Positions 48,898-57,137 of a stretch of DNA of 64,000 nt are shown here, in pieces. The DNA lies in assembly GCF_026625885.1 (NCBI RefSeq), contig NZ_CP113068.1, forward strand, positions 1,736,001 to 1,800,000. Direction: 5' to 3'. Each line of letters opens with the position of its first letter. The first letter of the stretch is position 1. The DNA is from Roseateles sp. SL47 (GTDB taxonomy: Bacteria; Pseudomonadota; Gammaproteobacteria; Burkholderiales; Burkholderiaceae_C). The position numbers were made by a program, and so were the translations under genes. The notes beneath the pieces were generated by a model. That model made no database searches, was not told where the DNA came from, and saw only the letters and a program-made list of their open reading frames with translations.

Positions 48898-48925
48898 GGA
48901 ACGCCCCCCGGCGAAACGCCACACA
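48898..48925 (+). promoter_or_regulatory. hrp box for sctI-sctJ-sctK-sctL unit
   Basis: GGAACG-N15-CCACACA: all fixed positions matched. It lies 111 bp before sctI. Confidence 0.77.
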
Positions 48926-49036
48926 AGGAATGTTCCAACCCCCTGGCGCGCAGCTCCCGCGGGCTGTCGCCTCTTCACCCTGGAATGCCGCCTGCGTGTG
49001 CACGCGGCATTCTTCCATCCAGACAAGGAAGCGCGC

Positions 49037-49456
49037 ATGAGCCACGTGTCTTACGCATCAAAGGTGTGGAGCTCGGACGGAGAAGGCGAGGCGCTGGCCG
49101 ATGCCCACTCGCCCGCCAGCCAGGACGTGATGCAATTCCAGCAGTGGTTGCAGACGGATCCGGCCTCTGCGGTGGACCGGTCCGCCGGCGCGGCCCACGG
49201 CCCTTCCACCGCCACGGCGCGAGGTGCCGGCCTGGAGGGAGGGCTCAGCAGCGCACTGCATCATGTGGGCGAGATCCTGCACCAGCGCGAGCAGGACTAC
49301 TTCAAGACGCTGGAGCGCGCCGCCCGTACCGGCGACCCGGTCGAGGGCCTGGCGGTGCAGCGCCGCCTCTCCGAGCTCTACCTGGACCACGGCCTGGCTG
49401 TGAAGGTCATCGCCAAGACGGCGCAGGCCGCCGAGAGCCTGATGAGGCTGCAATGA
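49037..49456 (+). CDS. sctI: SctI inner rod protein
   Basis: A 139-residue protein whose C-terminus (LYLDHGLAVKVIAKTAQAAESLMRLQ) matches the conserved end of YscI/PrgJ/HrpB-type inner rods, where a hydrophobic-aliphatic pattern and a final LQ are typical. The N-terminus is disordered with no signal. AAGGAAG precedes the ATG. It is followed by sctJ with an ATGA overlap, the conserved order. Confidence 0.78.
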   Translation: MSHVSYASKVWSSDGEGEALADAHSPASQDVMQFQQWLQTDPASAVDRSAGAAHGPSTATARGAGLEGGLSSALHHVGEILHQREQDYFKTLERAARTGDPVEGLAVQRRLSELYLDHGLAVKVIAKTAQAAESLMRLQ

Positions 49457-50319
49457 AAACGCTGTGGATCCGGGACCTGCTGCCGTCCGCACGGGGGCTG
49501 GTGACCCTGCTGATGGTGCTGCCCCTGGTGCTGCTGACCGGGTGCCGCACCGAGGTCGACCTGCACAGTGGCCTGGCGGACAGCGAAGCCAACCGCGTGG
49601 TCACCGCGCTGCGCGACGACGGCATCGCAGCCCAGAAGCGCAGCACCAAGGAAGGCGTGGTGGTGAGCGTGCCCGAAAGCGATCTGGCGCGGGCGACCGC
49701 CGTGCTGCAGGCGCGAGGGCTGCCCCACCGCGCCGCCGCACGCATGGGTGATGTGTTCAAGAAGGAGGGCCTGATCAGCAGCCCGCTGGAGGAGCGCGCC
49801 CGCTATGTCTATGCACTGTCGCAGGAACTGGAGGCCACGCTCGCCGAGATCGACGGCGTGGTGGTGGCCCGCGTGCACGTGGTGCTGCCGGAGAAGGTGG
49901 CGCCCGGCGAACCGGTGCAGCCTCCCACCGCAGCCGTCTTCATCAAGCATCTGCCCAGCCTGGAGCCGGATGTGATTGGCCTGCGGGTGCGGCAGCTGGT
50001 GGCGCGCAGCATCCCCGGCATGGGCGCGCAGGCGGTAGACCGGGTGTCGGCCGTCTTTGTCGTCTCCGACGGCGTGCCCAAACGCCCGCTACCCCCTCCT
50101 ACGTCCACGAGCTGGGTCTGGACCGCGCTGGGAGGCTTGATGGCGCTGCTGGTGCTGGTGGGCGCAGGCCTGGTGCTGCGGGAAGCCCGGCGGCGCCGGG
50201 ACGCGGCCCTGGAGGACGAGGGCAACGACGACGACGTCGATGACGCGCCCGTCAGCGAGGCCCCATCGCCGCAGCCCGGCGACGGCCCATCCCCTTCGAC
50301 CCAACTGTCGGGAGCTTGA
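49453..50319 (+). CDS. sctJ: SctJ inner-membrane ring lipoprotein
   Basis: A 288-residue YscJ/HrcJ/FliF-family lipoprotein. The signal ends LLTGC with Cys31. Two ring-building domains follow (DLHSGLADSEANRVVTALRDDGI; LEATLAEIDGVVVARVHVVLPE). One C-terminal membrane helix (ALGGLMALLVLVGAGLVL) and an acidic cytosolic tail complete it. Confidence 0.94.
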   Translation: MKTLWIRDLLPSARGLVTLLMVLPLVLLTGCRTEVDLHSGLADSEANRVVTALRDDGIAAQKRSTKEGVVVSVPESDLARATAVLQARGLPHRAAARMGDVFKKEGLISSPLEERARYVYALSQELEATLAEIDGVVVARVHVVLPEKVAPGEPVQPPTAAVFIKHLPSLEPDVIGLRVRQLVARSIPGMGAQAVDRVSAVFVVSDGVPKRPLPPPTSTSWVWTALGGLMALLVLVGAGLVLREARRRRDAALEDEGNDDDVDDAPVSEAPSPQPGDGPSPSTQLSGA

Positions 50320-50322
50320 GTC

Positions 50323-51207
50323 ATGGACCCCACGGACACCCTGTCCCGCAACCAGGTCTGGCAGGTGCGCGCCTGGCACCACTGGCACCGCCCCTGGTCG
50401 GTGATGCATGCGAGCTGGGCAGAGCTGGGCCATGACCGGCTGGTGGCCAGTGGTGCCACCGAGGCGTGGCTGCGGCAAAAGTACCCCGCATGGTGCAACC
50501 TGTATGGCCTGGAGCGCACGCCGGCGGACCTGTCGCCCACGGTGGCCTGGCGCCTGTCGAGCCTCTCCATCGCGGACTTCGAGCGCGCGCTGCGCCTGGT
50601 CGGCTGGACGCTGCGGTTCGCGCAGATGCCCACCAGTCGGCTGATGCGCGGGGGCCCCGGCCTCCCGGCCCAGGACCTGCGCTGGGCACTGTCGCGCTCG
50701 CACTTCCTGCCGCGCTCCGTGCCCGATCGGCTAGACAGCGCCGCCGGCTTGACCGGTGCGCCCGCAGCGACGGAGGAACGGGTGCGGCGCCTGGCCGCCG
50801 CAGCGCTGCGGCTTTTTGTGCAGGATGATCTGCCGCCGGTGTGGCCGCGGCTGCGGCTGCGATGTGACCGTGCCGTCATCGAGGCGCAGCCCCTGCACGA
50901 CGGACGGTCCAGCGACCAGGCGTTGCTGGACAGCGCCATGCTGGGCCAACTGTCCCGCCTGTGGAGTGCCGCCGTCAAGGAGATCCTGCCGATGCCGTCG
51001 GCATCCGCGGCGACCGGAGGTGACGAGCCGGTGTCCAGCCGGACGGCCCCGCTGACGGTGGAACGGTCGCTCACGGAGACACCCACGGTGATGGCCGCCA
51101 CCGGACGGCCTGCAGCAATGCCAGTGCCGGGGCAAGGCCGGCGCCACATGCCCGCTGGCCAGGAGCTTCCGTTGTCGGTCATCCTGCCCGAGGAGGTTCG
51201 GGCATGA
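50323..51207 (+). CDS. sctK: SctK sorting-platform adaptor
   Basis: A 294-residue protein in the conserved slot between sctJ and sctL. The YscK/HrpD-like features are Trp-rich N-terminal RNQVWQVRAWHHWHRPWSVM and a helical middle (LRLVGWTLRFAQMPTSRLM). It would link SctD to SctQ. Low sequence conservation in this family, so the call rests mainly on position and size. Confidence 0.72.
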   Translation: MDPTDTLSRNQVWQVRAWHHWHRPWSVMHASWAELGHDRLVASGATEAWLRQKYPAWCNLYGLERTPADLSPTVAWRLSSLSIADFERALRLVGWTLRFAQMPTSRLMRGGPGLPAQDLRWALSRSHFLPRSVPDRLDSAAGLTGAPAATEERVRRLAAAALRLFVQDDLPPVWPRLRLRCDRAVIEAQPLHDGRSSDQALLDSAMLGQLSRLWSAAVKEILPMPSASAATGGDEPVSSRTAPLTVERSLTETPTVMAATGRPAAMPVPGQGRRHMPAGQELPLSVILPEEVRA

Positions 51208-52028
51208 GCGCCTGGCTGTCCGACGCGGCGGGACCGGCATCCGCTTCAATCGCCTCTACCGACCACACCTTTGCTGGCGCTCCGCCCGCTGAAGGCCCGG
51301 CTGCCGACTTCGCTCCTGACGTCGTGGGGGCCGCTGAATCCGGGTCGAAGCCCGGCCGCAGCTGGCCGCCTCGGCAGCTGGACAGCCGGCTGCTCCAGCG
51401 GCCTGCCATGCACGGGCCGGTGCTCAAGGGCTCCACGCTGCAGGCGCTGTCCACCGCCCGCGAGGTGGTGGAAGCCGCCGAACGCGAGGCGGCGGCCCTG
51501 GTCGAAGCTGGCCTAAAGGAGGGCACCCGCGTGGCCGACGAACTCCTGCAGAGCCGGCAGGCAGAGCTGGCGCGGCGGGAATCGCAGCTGGCCACGGAGA
51601 TGTGGCAACGCATGGCCCGCTTCAGTGAGGCGGTGTCGCGGGACTGGGACCTGGCGCTGGGCCGCCTGGAGGACCAGGCCCACCTCCTGGTGAGTGATGC
51701 ACTCGCCCGGCTGACGGCCGAGCAGCCGCATGAGGCCCGGGTGCGGGCCTGCGTGCGTGAGCTGGCCCGGCAGGGCGTGCGGCCCGACGCGGGCGTGCTG
51801 CATGTGAGTGCCGAGGATGCCGAGATCGTGGCGGCCATCACCGCCCTGGAAGGCGTCCCCTGGCCGGTGGAGGTGGATGCTGACCTGCGCGCCGGCTTCC
51901 TGCGCCTGGCCTCGGCAAACGGACGCTGGGAACTGGACGTGGAAGGCACCCTCACCGATCTGCGAAACGCGCTTGAATCCCCTCAGGCCGCCGCCTTCCC
52001 CGGCGCCGCGCCCCCCTCAGACGGCTGA
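51204..52028 (+). CDS. sctL: SctL stator protein
   Basis: A 274-residue FliH/YscL-family ATPase regulator. A variable N-terminus is followed by a coiled coil (VVEAAEREAAALVEAGLKEGTRVADELLQSRQAELARRESQL, read in parts) and the conserved C-domain (VRACVRELARQGVRPDAGVLHVS; VEVDADLRAGFLRLASANGRWELDVEGTL in parts). ATGA overlap with sctK. Confidence 0.85.
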   Translation: MSAWLSDAAGPASASIASTDHTFAGAPPAEGPAADFAPDVVGAAESGSKPGRSWPPRQLDSRLLQRPAMHGPVLKGSTLQALSTAREVVEAAEREAAALVEAGLKEGTRVADELLQSRQAELARRESQLATEMWQRMARFSEAVSRDWDLALGRLEDQAHLLVSDALARLTAEQPHEARVRACVRELARQGVRPDAGVLHVSAEDAEIVAAITALEGVPWPVEVDADLRAGFLRLASANGRWELDVEGTLTDLRNALESPQAAAFPGAAPPSDG

Positions 52029-52043
52029 CGTCAAGGAGCTGCC

Positions 52044-52502
52044 ATGCTGCCTGTATCGCCTGCACATCGTCCCACCAACACCACCAACGTGGAACGGCAG
52101 CGTCCGCTTTCACCGCCGACCTCCCCAACTGCGGAGCGCACAGGCCGGACGGGCACGCCCTCGGTGATCTCCACCCGGGAGGGGTCCAGGACGCCCATCA
52201 ACAGTAATACGGAGGGCCGCTCCGGTCGCGTGGGAACCCTCTCGCGCCGACGGCCGTCACGAAGCGCCAGCGGCGTCGGCCTGGGCGAGTCCGAGACCGC
52301 GCCGGAAGCGTCCCGGGATCGGGAGACGGAGCCGCTGGTGGTGCACGCCACCGATCCCCATCAGCAGTACACCCGCTCCAACATCTGGCAGCAGATCTTC
52401 TCCATGCTGCACGATGCCGTCTCCAAGATCTTCGACATGGGCCAGAAGGTGGTGGATCTGGCGCACCGGGGCATGGAGATCATCACCACCCGCATCAGCT
52501 GA
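52044..52502 (+). CDS. Small candidate secreted protein
   Basis: A 152-residue protein. The first 105 residues are Thr/Pro/Ser/Arg-rich and disordered (PAHRPTNTTNVERQRPLSPP). The C-terminal 45 form an amphipathic helical pair (NIWQQIFSMLHDAVSKIFDM; VVDLAHRGMEIITTRI). A disordered export-like N-terminus with a short amphipathic end suggests a secreted or translocon-associated protein. AAGGAG precedes the ATG, 15 bases after sctL. Not recognised. Confidence 0.62.
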   Translation: MLPVSPAHRPTNTTNVERQRPLSPPTSPTAERTGRTGTPSVISTREGSRTPINSNTEGRSGRVGTLSRRRPSRSASGVGLGESETAPEASRDRETEPLVVHATDPHQQYTRSNIWQQIFSMLHDAVSKIFDMGQKVVDLAHRGMEIITTRIS

Positions 52503-52507
52503 CCCGC

Positions 52508-52918
52508 ATGAACTTCCCTTGCACCGGCTGCGGCGCCTGCTGCCGCGCCTTGCCCGCCGCCTCGGCCCTGAACCGCGGCGATGGGGTCTGCCGTCACCAT
52601 GATGCGGTGACACAGCGATGCACCATCTATGCCGAGCGACCCCTCATCTGCCGGGTCGACGACCTCTACCGCGAGCGCCTGGCCGGCCAAGTGACCCGCC
52701 GGGTCTACTACCTGCTGCAGGCGCAAGCCTGCGTGGCCCTGGATGCGTCCAACAGCGGGATGCCGCTAGAGATGGCCCGTCAACTGGTGATGGAGGAGGG
52801 CACGGCGCTGTCCCCGGTGGATCCAGATTCTGACCTCGAGGCGATGGCCAGCCTGCCGCCAGAAGAAGCCGCTCAAGGCCTGGAGCAGGTCATGACGGCG
52901 GTGCAACCGCTGCTTTAA
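52508..52918 (+). CDS. YkgJ-family cysteine-cluster protein
   Basis: A 136-residue protein with the Cys cluster motif CTGCGACC at the N-terminus and further Cys at CRHH, RCTIY and ICRVD, the pattern of the YkgJ/CxxCxxCC zinc- or iron-binding family. Role unknown in most bacteria. It lies 5 bases after a type III gene and so is probably co-transcribed. Its stop overlaps that of the convergent PPR gene by four bases. Confidence 0.85.
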   Translation: MNFPCTGCGACCRALPAASALNRGDGVCRHHDAVTQRCTIYAERPLICRVDDLYRERLAGQVTRRVYYLLQAQACVALDASNSGMPLEMARQLVMEEGTALSPVDPDSDLEAMASLPPEEAAQGLEQVMTAVQPLL

Positions 52919-54321
52919 AGCCTCGAGCGTTGGGGGGTGCGCTCAAGCACCCGTTCCGCAGCCCGCACGGCGGGTGGTGGACCCTGCAGGCGGGCAGGGC
53001 TGATCCACCGCCCCTCGGCCTGATGATAGGTGGCGACCGCGCGACCAACCGCCGGCAGGCTGCTGGCGGCCCGCCGCCAGGGCTCGCCGCTTTGCAGCAA
53101 GCGCTCGGCGTCCAGGCTCAGCACGCCGGTCGCCGGGTCGTAGCCCACCGACGGCTGAAGCACGCCGACCTGGATGGCGGCGCGGATTGCGGGCGGGACC
53201 GAGGCCTGCAGATGGGCGTGCTCGGCGCCCCGGCCCGCATCACCTGCGCACGCCTCCATGAGGTGGCCGAAGCTGACGATGTCCGGCTCCGTGCCCTGCG
53301 CCGCCATGACACGGAACACGTCCAGCGCCACCGCGGCATTGCCCACCCGCGCGCAGGCGCCGAGCACCGCATTGCACACGGCCAGGTGAGGCGGTGCTGC
53401 GGCCGCCAGGAGCGGCTGGAAGAGGGCCAGGGTGCGGTCCAGCCGACCCGCGCGCGCATGCGCCATCACCCGCGTGCCGGTGATCCGGGCGTCCGGGGTG
53501 AGACCGCGGGCGGGCAGCGCCGCATGCAGTTGCTCGACCTGGGCCAGCGCCTCGGGGGTGTCCCGGCGGGCGAAGACTGCCATCACCGCGTCGTAGAGCC
53601 GCAGGTCGGGTTGCGCCGTGGTTTCCAGCTCGCGCAGCAGCGCCAGCGCCTCCTCTGCGCGATCCAGTTGCCCCAGCGCCGAGACGGCCGGCATGCAGAG
53701 GATGGGATTGAGCGGTACCTGCTGCCGGCGGGCCCGCGCGAAGAGGGACAGGGCCTCTTCCGGCCGACGCTCCTGCATGGCGCGCGTCAGCAGTGCGCCG
53801 TAGGTGTGCGCATTGGGCTGGATGCCGGCGGCTTCGATCCTGGCCACGAACTGAAGGACGTCCGGCCATGCGCAGCGGCTGCCGATCAAGGAGGTCGTCA
53901 AGCGCAGGACGTCCTGCTGCTGCTCCGGGTTCAGATGGGCGAGCTCGATGCGCCCGCTGAGCAGGGCATGCCCGGTCCTGGCCCGTTCACGGTCGGCGCT
54001 GGAGGCGTGGGCGGACGGGCCCTTGCTGTGGATGGTTCCGCGACGGGGCGAGCGTGGCGGGACCGCGGAGCCTCCAACGCCAACGCCACCATGGCCGACA
54101 TTGCCGGCTTGGTCACCGGGCCCCCGTGACAGCTGCTGCGGTCCGCCCGGCAGCACCTGCGCCCCCGGCCCGTGCGCGCCAGGGCGCAGGGAAGGGCCCA
54201 CCGACGGGCGGATCTGCACAGCCGCTCTGGCCGGGGACAGGGGCTCGGCCGCACGCGCAGCCCGGCCGACACCGCCAGCGGCGGCGCCAGGCACCTGGTC
54301 GTCCGGCAGCTTGTGGATCAA
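52915..54321 (-). CDS. Pentatricopeptide-repeat protein, candidate effector
   Basis: A 468-residue protein. Residues 1-125 are Gly/Pro/Ser/Arg-rich with no signal peptide. From about 150 to 360 run five to six 35-residue helix-turn-helix repeats of the PPR class: AGIQPNAHTYGALLTRAMQE, EEALSLFARARRQQVPLNP, AEEALALLRELETTAQPDLR, TLALFQPLLAAAAPPHLAVC, AALDVFRVMAAQGTEPDIVS-like. PPR proteins bind single-stranded RNA and are abundant in plant organelles but rare in bacteria. The TTG start has AGGAG six bases upstream; GTG 54351 is the alternative. A perfect hrp box lies 53 bp before the start. I infer a type III effector that acts on host organelle RNA. A bacterial RNA-binding role is possible. 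Confidence 0.78.
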   Translation of the reverse strand: MIHKLPDDQVPGAAAGGVGRAARAAEPLSPARAAVQIRPSVGPSLRPGAHGPGAQVLPGGPQQLSRGPGDQAGNVGHGGVGVGGSAVPPRSPRRGTIHSKGPSAHASSADRERARTGHALLSGRIELAHLNPEQQQDVLRLTTSLIGSRCAWPDVLQFVARIEAAGIQPNAHTYGALLTRAMQERRPEEALSLFARARRQQVPLNPILCMPAVSALGQLDRAEEALALLRELETTAQPDLRLYDAVMAVFARRDTPEALAQVEQLHAALPARGLTPDARITGTRVMAHARAGRLDRTLALFQPLLAAAAPPHLAVCNAVLGACARVGNAAVALDVFRVMAAQGTEPDIVSFGHLMEACAGDAGRGAEHAHLQASVPPAIRAAIQVGVLQPSVGYDPATGVLSLDAERLLQSGEPWRRAASSLPAVGRAVATYHQAEGRWISPARLQGPPPAVRAAERVLERTPQRSRL

Positions 54322-54374
54322 GGGGCACTCCTGGCGTGGGGAAGGCTGCACAAGAACGCGCGCCCTCGTGCAGC

Positions 54375-54402
54375 TAGGTGGCGCGAGAAGGCGGCGAGTT
54401 CC
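54375..54402 (-). promoter_or_regulatory. hrp box for PPR gene
   Basis: On the minus strand: GGAACT-N15-CCACCTA, full match, and the same core as the box of the chaperone operon. Confidence 0.8.
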
Positions 54403-54415
54403 ACCACAAATCGCT

Positions 54416-54443
54416 GGAACTCTCGAAAGAGCGCCGACACAGA
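54416..54443 (+). promoter_or_regulatory. hrp box for amine-oxidase gene
   Basis: GGAACT-N15-ACACAGA: one mismatch in the second half. It is divergent from the PPR box, 13 bp apart, and 90 bp before the ATG. Confidence 0.68.
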
Positions 54444-54533
54444 AACAGGCGGACCGACTCCAGCACCTGCCAGGGTGGGTCCGTCAGACGCGGCGCCGTC
54501 ACGGTGCCGTTGTTCCACTCATAAGGACCCATC

Positions 54534-57074
54534 ATGCTACCTTCCAATATCACCCCAGGTGAGGGCGCATCGCGCCTCTCCTCACAGGCTCAACCCCTCC
54601 CGGCCCGCAACACTGCGGGGGATGTCCGCAGCGGGCAGGGCCCCGGCATCCATCCCACCGGCGGGCCTACCAGCACGTCCGGGACCCAGCGCTCACGCGG
54701 ATCCGGATTTGCCGCGCCGTTTCGCGGCCTCATCGGTTCGGGCCGTGGCAACGAGTCGGCACCGTCCGCCGATGGGCAGGTCCACGAGTTCCCCGTGGTG
54801 GGCAAGCCGCCCACTGCATCGTCGTTTCCCGCGACCATCAATCTGAAAGGCCATGTGAAGCTGCCGCTGTCCAGCACCTTGCGTCGGCTCACCAGCCCTC
54901 GTTCCCTGTCGGACCTCAACACCAACGGGCGCGCGCTGCCCCGAATCACCCCGCAGACCCTGGGGCGCTACATCAGCGGCGTGGTGGGCGAGTGGGATGG
55001 CCTGCGGGCCGACCTGGTCTCCCGGATCGTGACCAACCTGGGCGAACTGGACCGCACCACGGACAACCAGGTGGCCCGTCAGCTCCACATGGAGATCGCC
55101 CTGCATTTCAACTGCCTGTGCGAGCCGGAGAAGGTGGAGCTCTTCAACACCCTGGTGGAGAGCCATCGCGGGCTGTTGACCGACAACGGCCGCGTGACGC
55201 GGCTGGTGGAACACATGCTGCTGGCCACGCCGGCGCCGAACGCAGCGGCGATGCGGGCCGCGTGCCGAGGGGAAACCCAGGGGGTCCTGAGCCGGTTGTT
55301 CGACAAGGCCGGCAATGTTGCCCTGCTGGAGAAGGATTTCGCCGAATTCAGCATGACGCAACCGCTGGATCACATGTTCGACTATGGCGGCTTCATGGAG
55401 GCCACCCAGCGTGTCTACGGGACACTGCCCGAAGGGGTGGCGGCGCGGCATCGCGTCTGCGTGGTGGGCGCCGGACCGGCTGGCATCATGGCCGCCGATG
55501 GGCTCAACCGGCTGGGGGTGAAGGTGCATGTCTTCGAGCAGGGTGATCAGATTGGCGGGCGGCTCAAGACCGTGCGGCTGCCGCCGTCGGGCAGGGCAGT
55601 GGAGCCGGACCGTCCGCCTTCACCGACCCCGATGGAAATGGGCGGCATGCGCTTTGCGCCGTTCGAGGGCAACAGCTTCTACCGCCTGATCCAGCTGTAC
55701 CAGCTGCCCAATGCGCCGTTCCCCAACCCCTCACGGGTCCATGGGTCGCTGGTCATCGGCCAGGAGGTGGTCGAGACGCGACCGGGCGAGAAGCCCGACC
55801 ATCCGCTGCTGGCGGAAGTGACACGCGAATACGAGAAGGCCATGGAGCCGCTGCTGGGCCCGATCCGGGCAGCACGGGCCGCCGGCGACACGCTGAAGTT
55901 CCGGGAGCTGTGCGAGGCCGCCATCGAGCGCTTCGACCCGATGAACTTCCAGGTGGGCCTGCGCGCGCTGTTGAAGGACCAGGGCATCGAATGGAGCCCG
56001 GAGAAGTGGGAGCTGTACGGCGCAGTGGGCATCGGCGTGGGCGGCTATGAGGGCTATTACGGCACGGGCTTCCTGGAGGAGTTCAAGTTCCTCGCGGACA
56101 AGCGCCTGGAAAACCATGTTTTCCTGCCCGGCGGCGCCAACTCGGTCCTGGAGGCGGTGGCCAGCGACGAGAACATTCCCAGCGGCAGGCCGTCCCTGGA
56201 CGCGCAACAGGCCATCGAGCTCAACACGGCCGTGGAGCAGATCCTCAAGAAGACCGACCCGGACACCGGCGAGGCGTTTTATGAGGTCACCGTCCAGCAC
56301 ACGGAAAACGGCGTGGAGACGAAGCGCACGGAGCGGTTCACCGAGGTGATCTTCGCGGCCGGTCCGAGCGAGGCCATCCGTCTGGGCCTGACCGGGCCGC
56401 AGGCCGACTCGGACGCGCTGATGACGCCGGAACTGGGCAAGGCCCTGCGTCACGCCAACCTCGTGGGCGCCACCAAGCTGGCCGTCAAGGTGCCCCGGGA
56501 GATGCTGGACCAGTATGAAAAGGACTACGGCATTCCTGGCAACATCCAGTCCAGCCATCCGTTCCAGCAGGTCTATGTGCTGCCGGCCATCAGCAAAACG
56601 GCCACCTCACGGGTGATCTTCCTGAGCTATCAGTTGGGCGACAACGCCACGAAGACGGCGAGCATGGGCGGCGAAGAACAGTTCCGGCTGTTCACCAGCA
56701 TCCTGCGCAATACGGCGCTGGCACAGCCTGACAACCCGGCCTACCAGAAGCTTGAGCGTTTCGCGGAGCTGGTGGAGGCGGGCAAGGACCGCATGGCCTT
56801 CGAGCCCTGGTCGCTGGAGCGGCACTTCGGCGGCGCCTTCAAGATGGACCGGCCGATGGAGCAGGGCAACACCCAGCGCATGTGGGAGAGCACGCTGGAC
56901 AGGTCGTCCACCGGCGCCATCTTCGTCAACGAGATGATGACGGCGGAAGGCGGCTTCGCCAGTGGTGCCGTGAGCGCGGCGATCAATGGGGTGCAGCAGT
57001 TCATCGTCCGCAATGACGGTGAACTGGCGCCGAATTCGCCGCTGGATCAGGAACGGCTCTATCCGATGAGCTGA
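54534..57074 (+). CDS. FAD amine oxidase (tryptophan 2-monooxygenase-like) with N-terminal extension
   Basis: An 846-residue protein. Residues 1-300 have no relation to the enzyme. They start Ser/Pro/Gly-rich (GEGASRLSSQAQPLPARN) and then are helical. From about 305 a flavin amine oxidase follows: FAD-binding VCVVGAGPAGIMAADGL and the VFEQGDQIGGRL strand. The MEMGGMRFAPFEGNSFYRLI and GIGVGGYEGYYGTGFLEE stretches resemble IaaM/TMS1 tryptophan 2-monooxygenases. The C-terminal FAD closure is GGFASGAVSAAINGVQQFI. IaaM converts tryptophan to indole-3-acetamide, an auxin precursor. No amidohydrolase (iaaH) is next to it. The extra N-terminus plus hrp box suggest delivery into host cells. Another L-amino-acid or polyamine oxidase activity is possible. 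Confidence 0.8.
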   Translation: MLPSNITPGEGASRLSSQAQPLPARNTAGDVRSGQGPGIHPTGGPTSTSGTQRSRGSGFAAPFRGLIGSGRGNESAPSADGQVHEFPVVGKPPTASSFPATINLKGHVKLPLSSTLRRLTSPRSLSDLNTNGRALPRITPQTLGRYISGVVGEWDGLRADLVSRIVTNLGELDRTTDNQVARQLHMEIALHFNCLCEPEKVELFNTLVESHRGLLTDNGRVTRLVEHMLLATPAPNAAAMRAACRGETQGVLSRLFDKAGNVALLEKDFAEFSMTQPLDHMFDYGGFMEATQRVYGTLPEGVAARHRVCVVGAGPAGIMAADGLNRLGVKVHVFEQGDQIGGRLKTVRLPPSGRAVEPDRPPSPTPMEMGGMRFAPFEGNSFYRLIQLYQLPNAPFPNPSRVHGSLVIGQEVVETRPGEKPDHPLLAEVTREYEKAMEPLLGPIRAARAAGDTLKFRELCEAAIERFDPMNFQVGLRALLKDQGIEWSPEKWELYGAVGIGVGGYEGYYGTGFLEEFKFLADKRLENHVFLPGGANSVLEAVASDENIPSGRPSLDAQQAIELNTAVEQILKKTDPDTGEAFYEVTVQHTENGVETKRTERFTEVIFAAGPSEAIRLGLTGPQADSDALMTPELGKALRHANLVGATKLAVKVPREMLDQYEKDYGIPGNIQSSHPFQQVYVLPAISKTATSRVIFLSYQLGDNATKTASMGGEEQFRLFTSILRNTALAQPDNPAYQKLERFAELVEAGKDRMAFEPWSLERHFGGAFKMDRPMEQGNTQRMWESTLDRSSTGAIFVNEMMTAEGGFASGAVSAAINGVQQFIVRNDGELAPNSPLDQERLYPMS

Positions 57075-57082
57075 GCCTGAAT

Positions 57083-57107
57083 CGCGCCCCGGGGCCGGAC
57101 CCCGGGG
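57083..57107 (+). terminator. GC-rich hairpin after amine-oxidase gene
   Basis: CGCCCCGGGG-CCGGA-CCCCGGGGCG, perfect 10-bp arms, followed by TTCCCC rather than a T-run. It may reduce read-through into the next gene or protect the mRNA end. Confidence 0.5.
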
Positions 57108-57137
57108 CGTTCCCCCCAGCCTTCATCAGGACCCATC

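Noticed and set aside
57083..57107. Attachment site or CRISPR-like repeat
   Set aside because: It is a single GC hairpin; no spacer array or direct-repeat family exists in the window.
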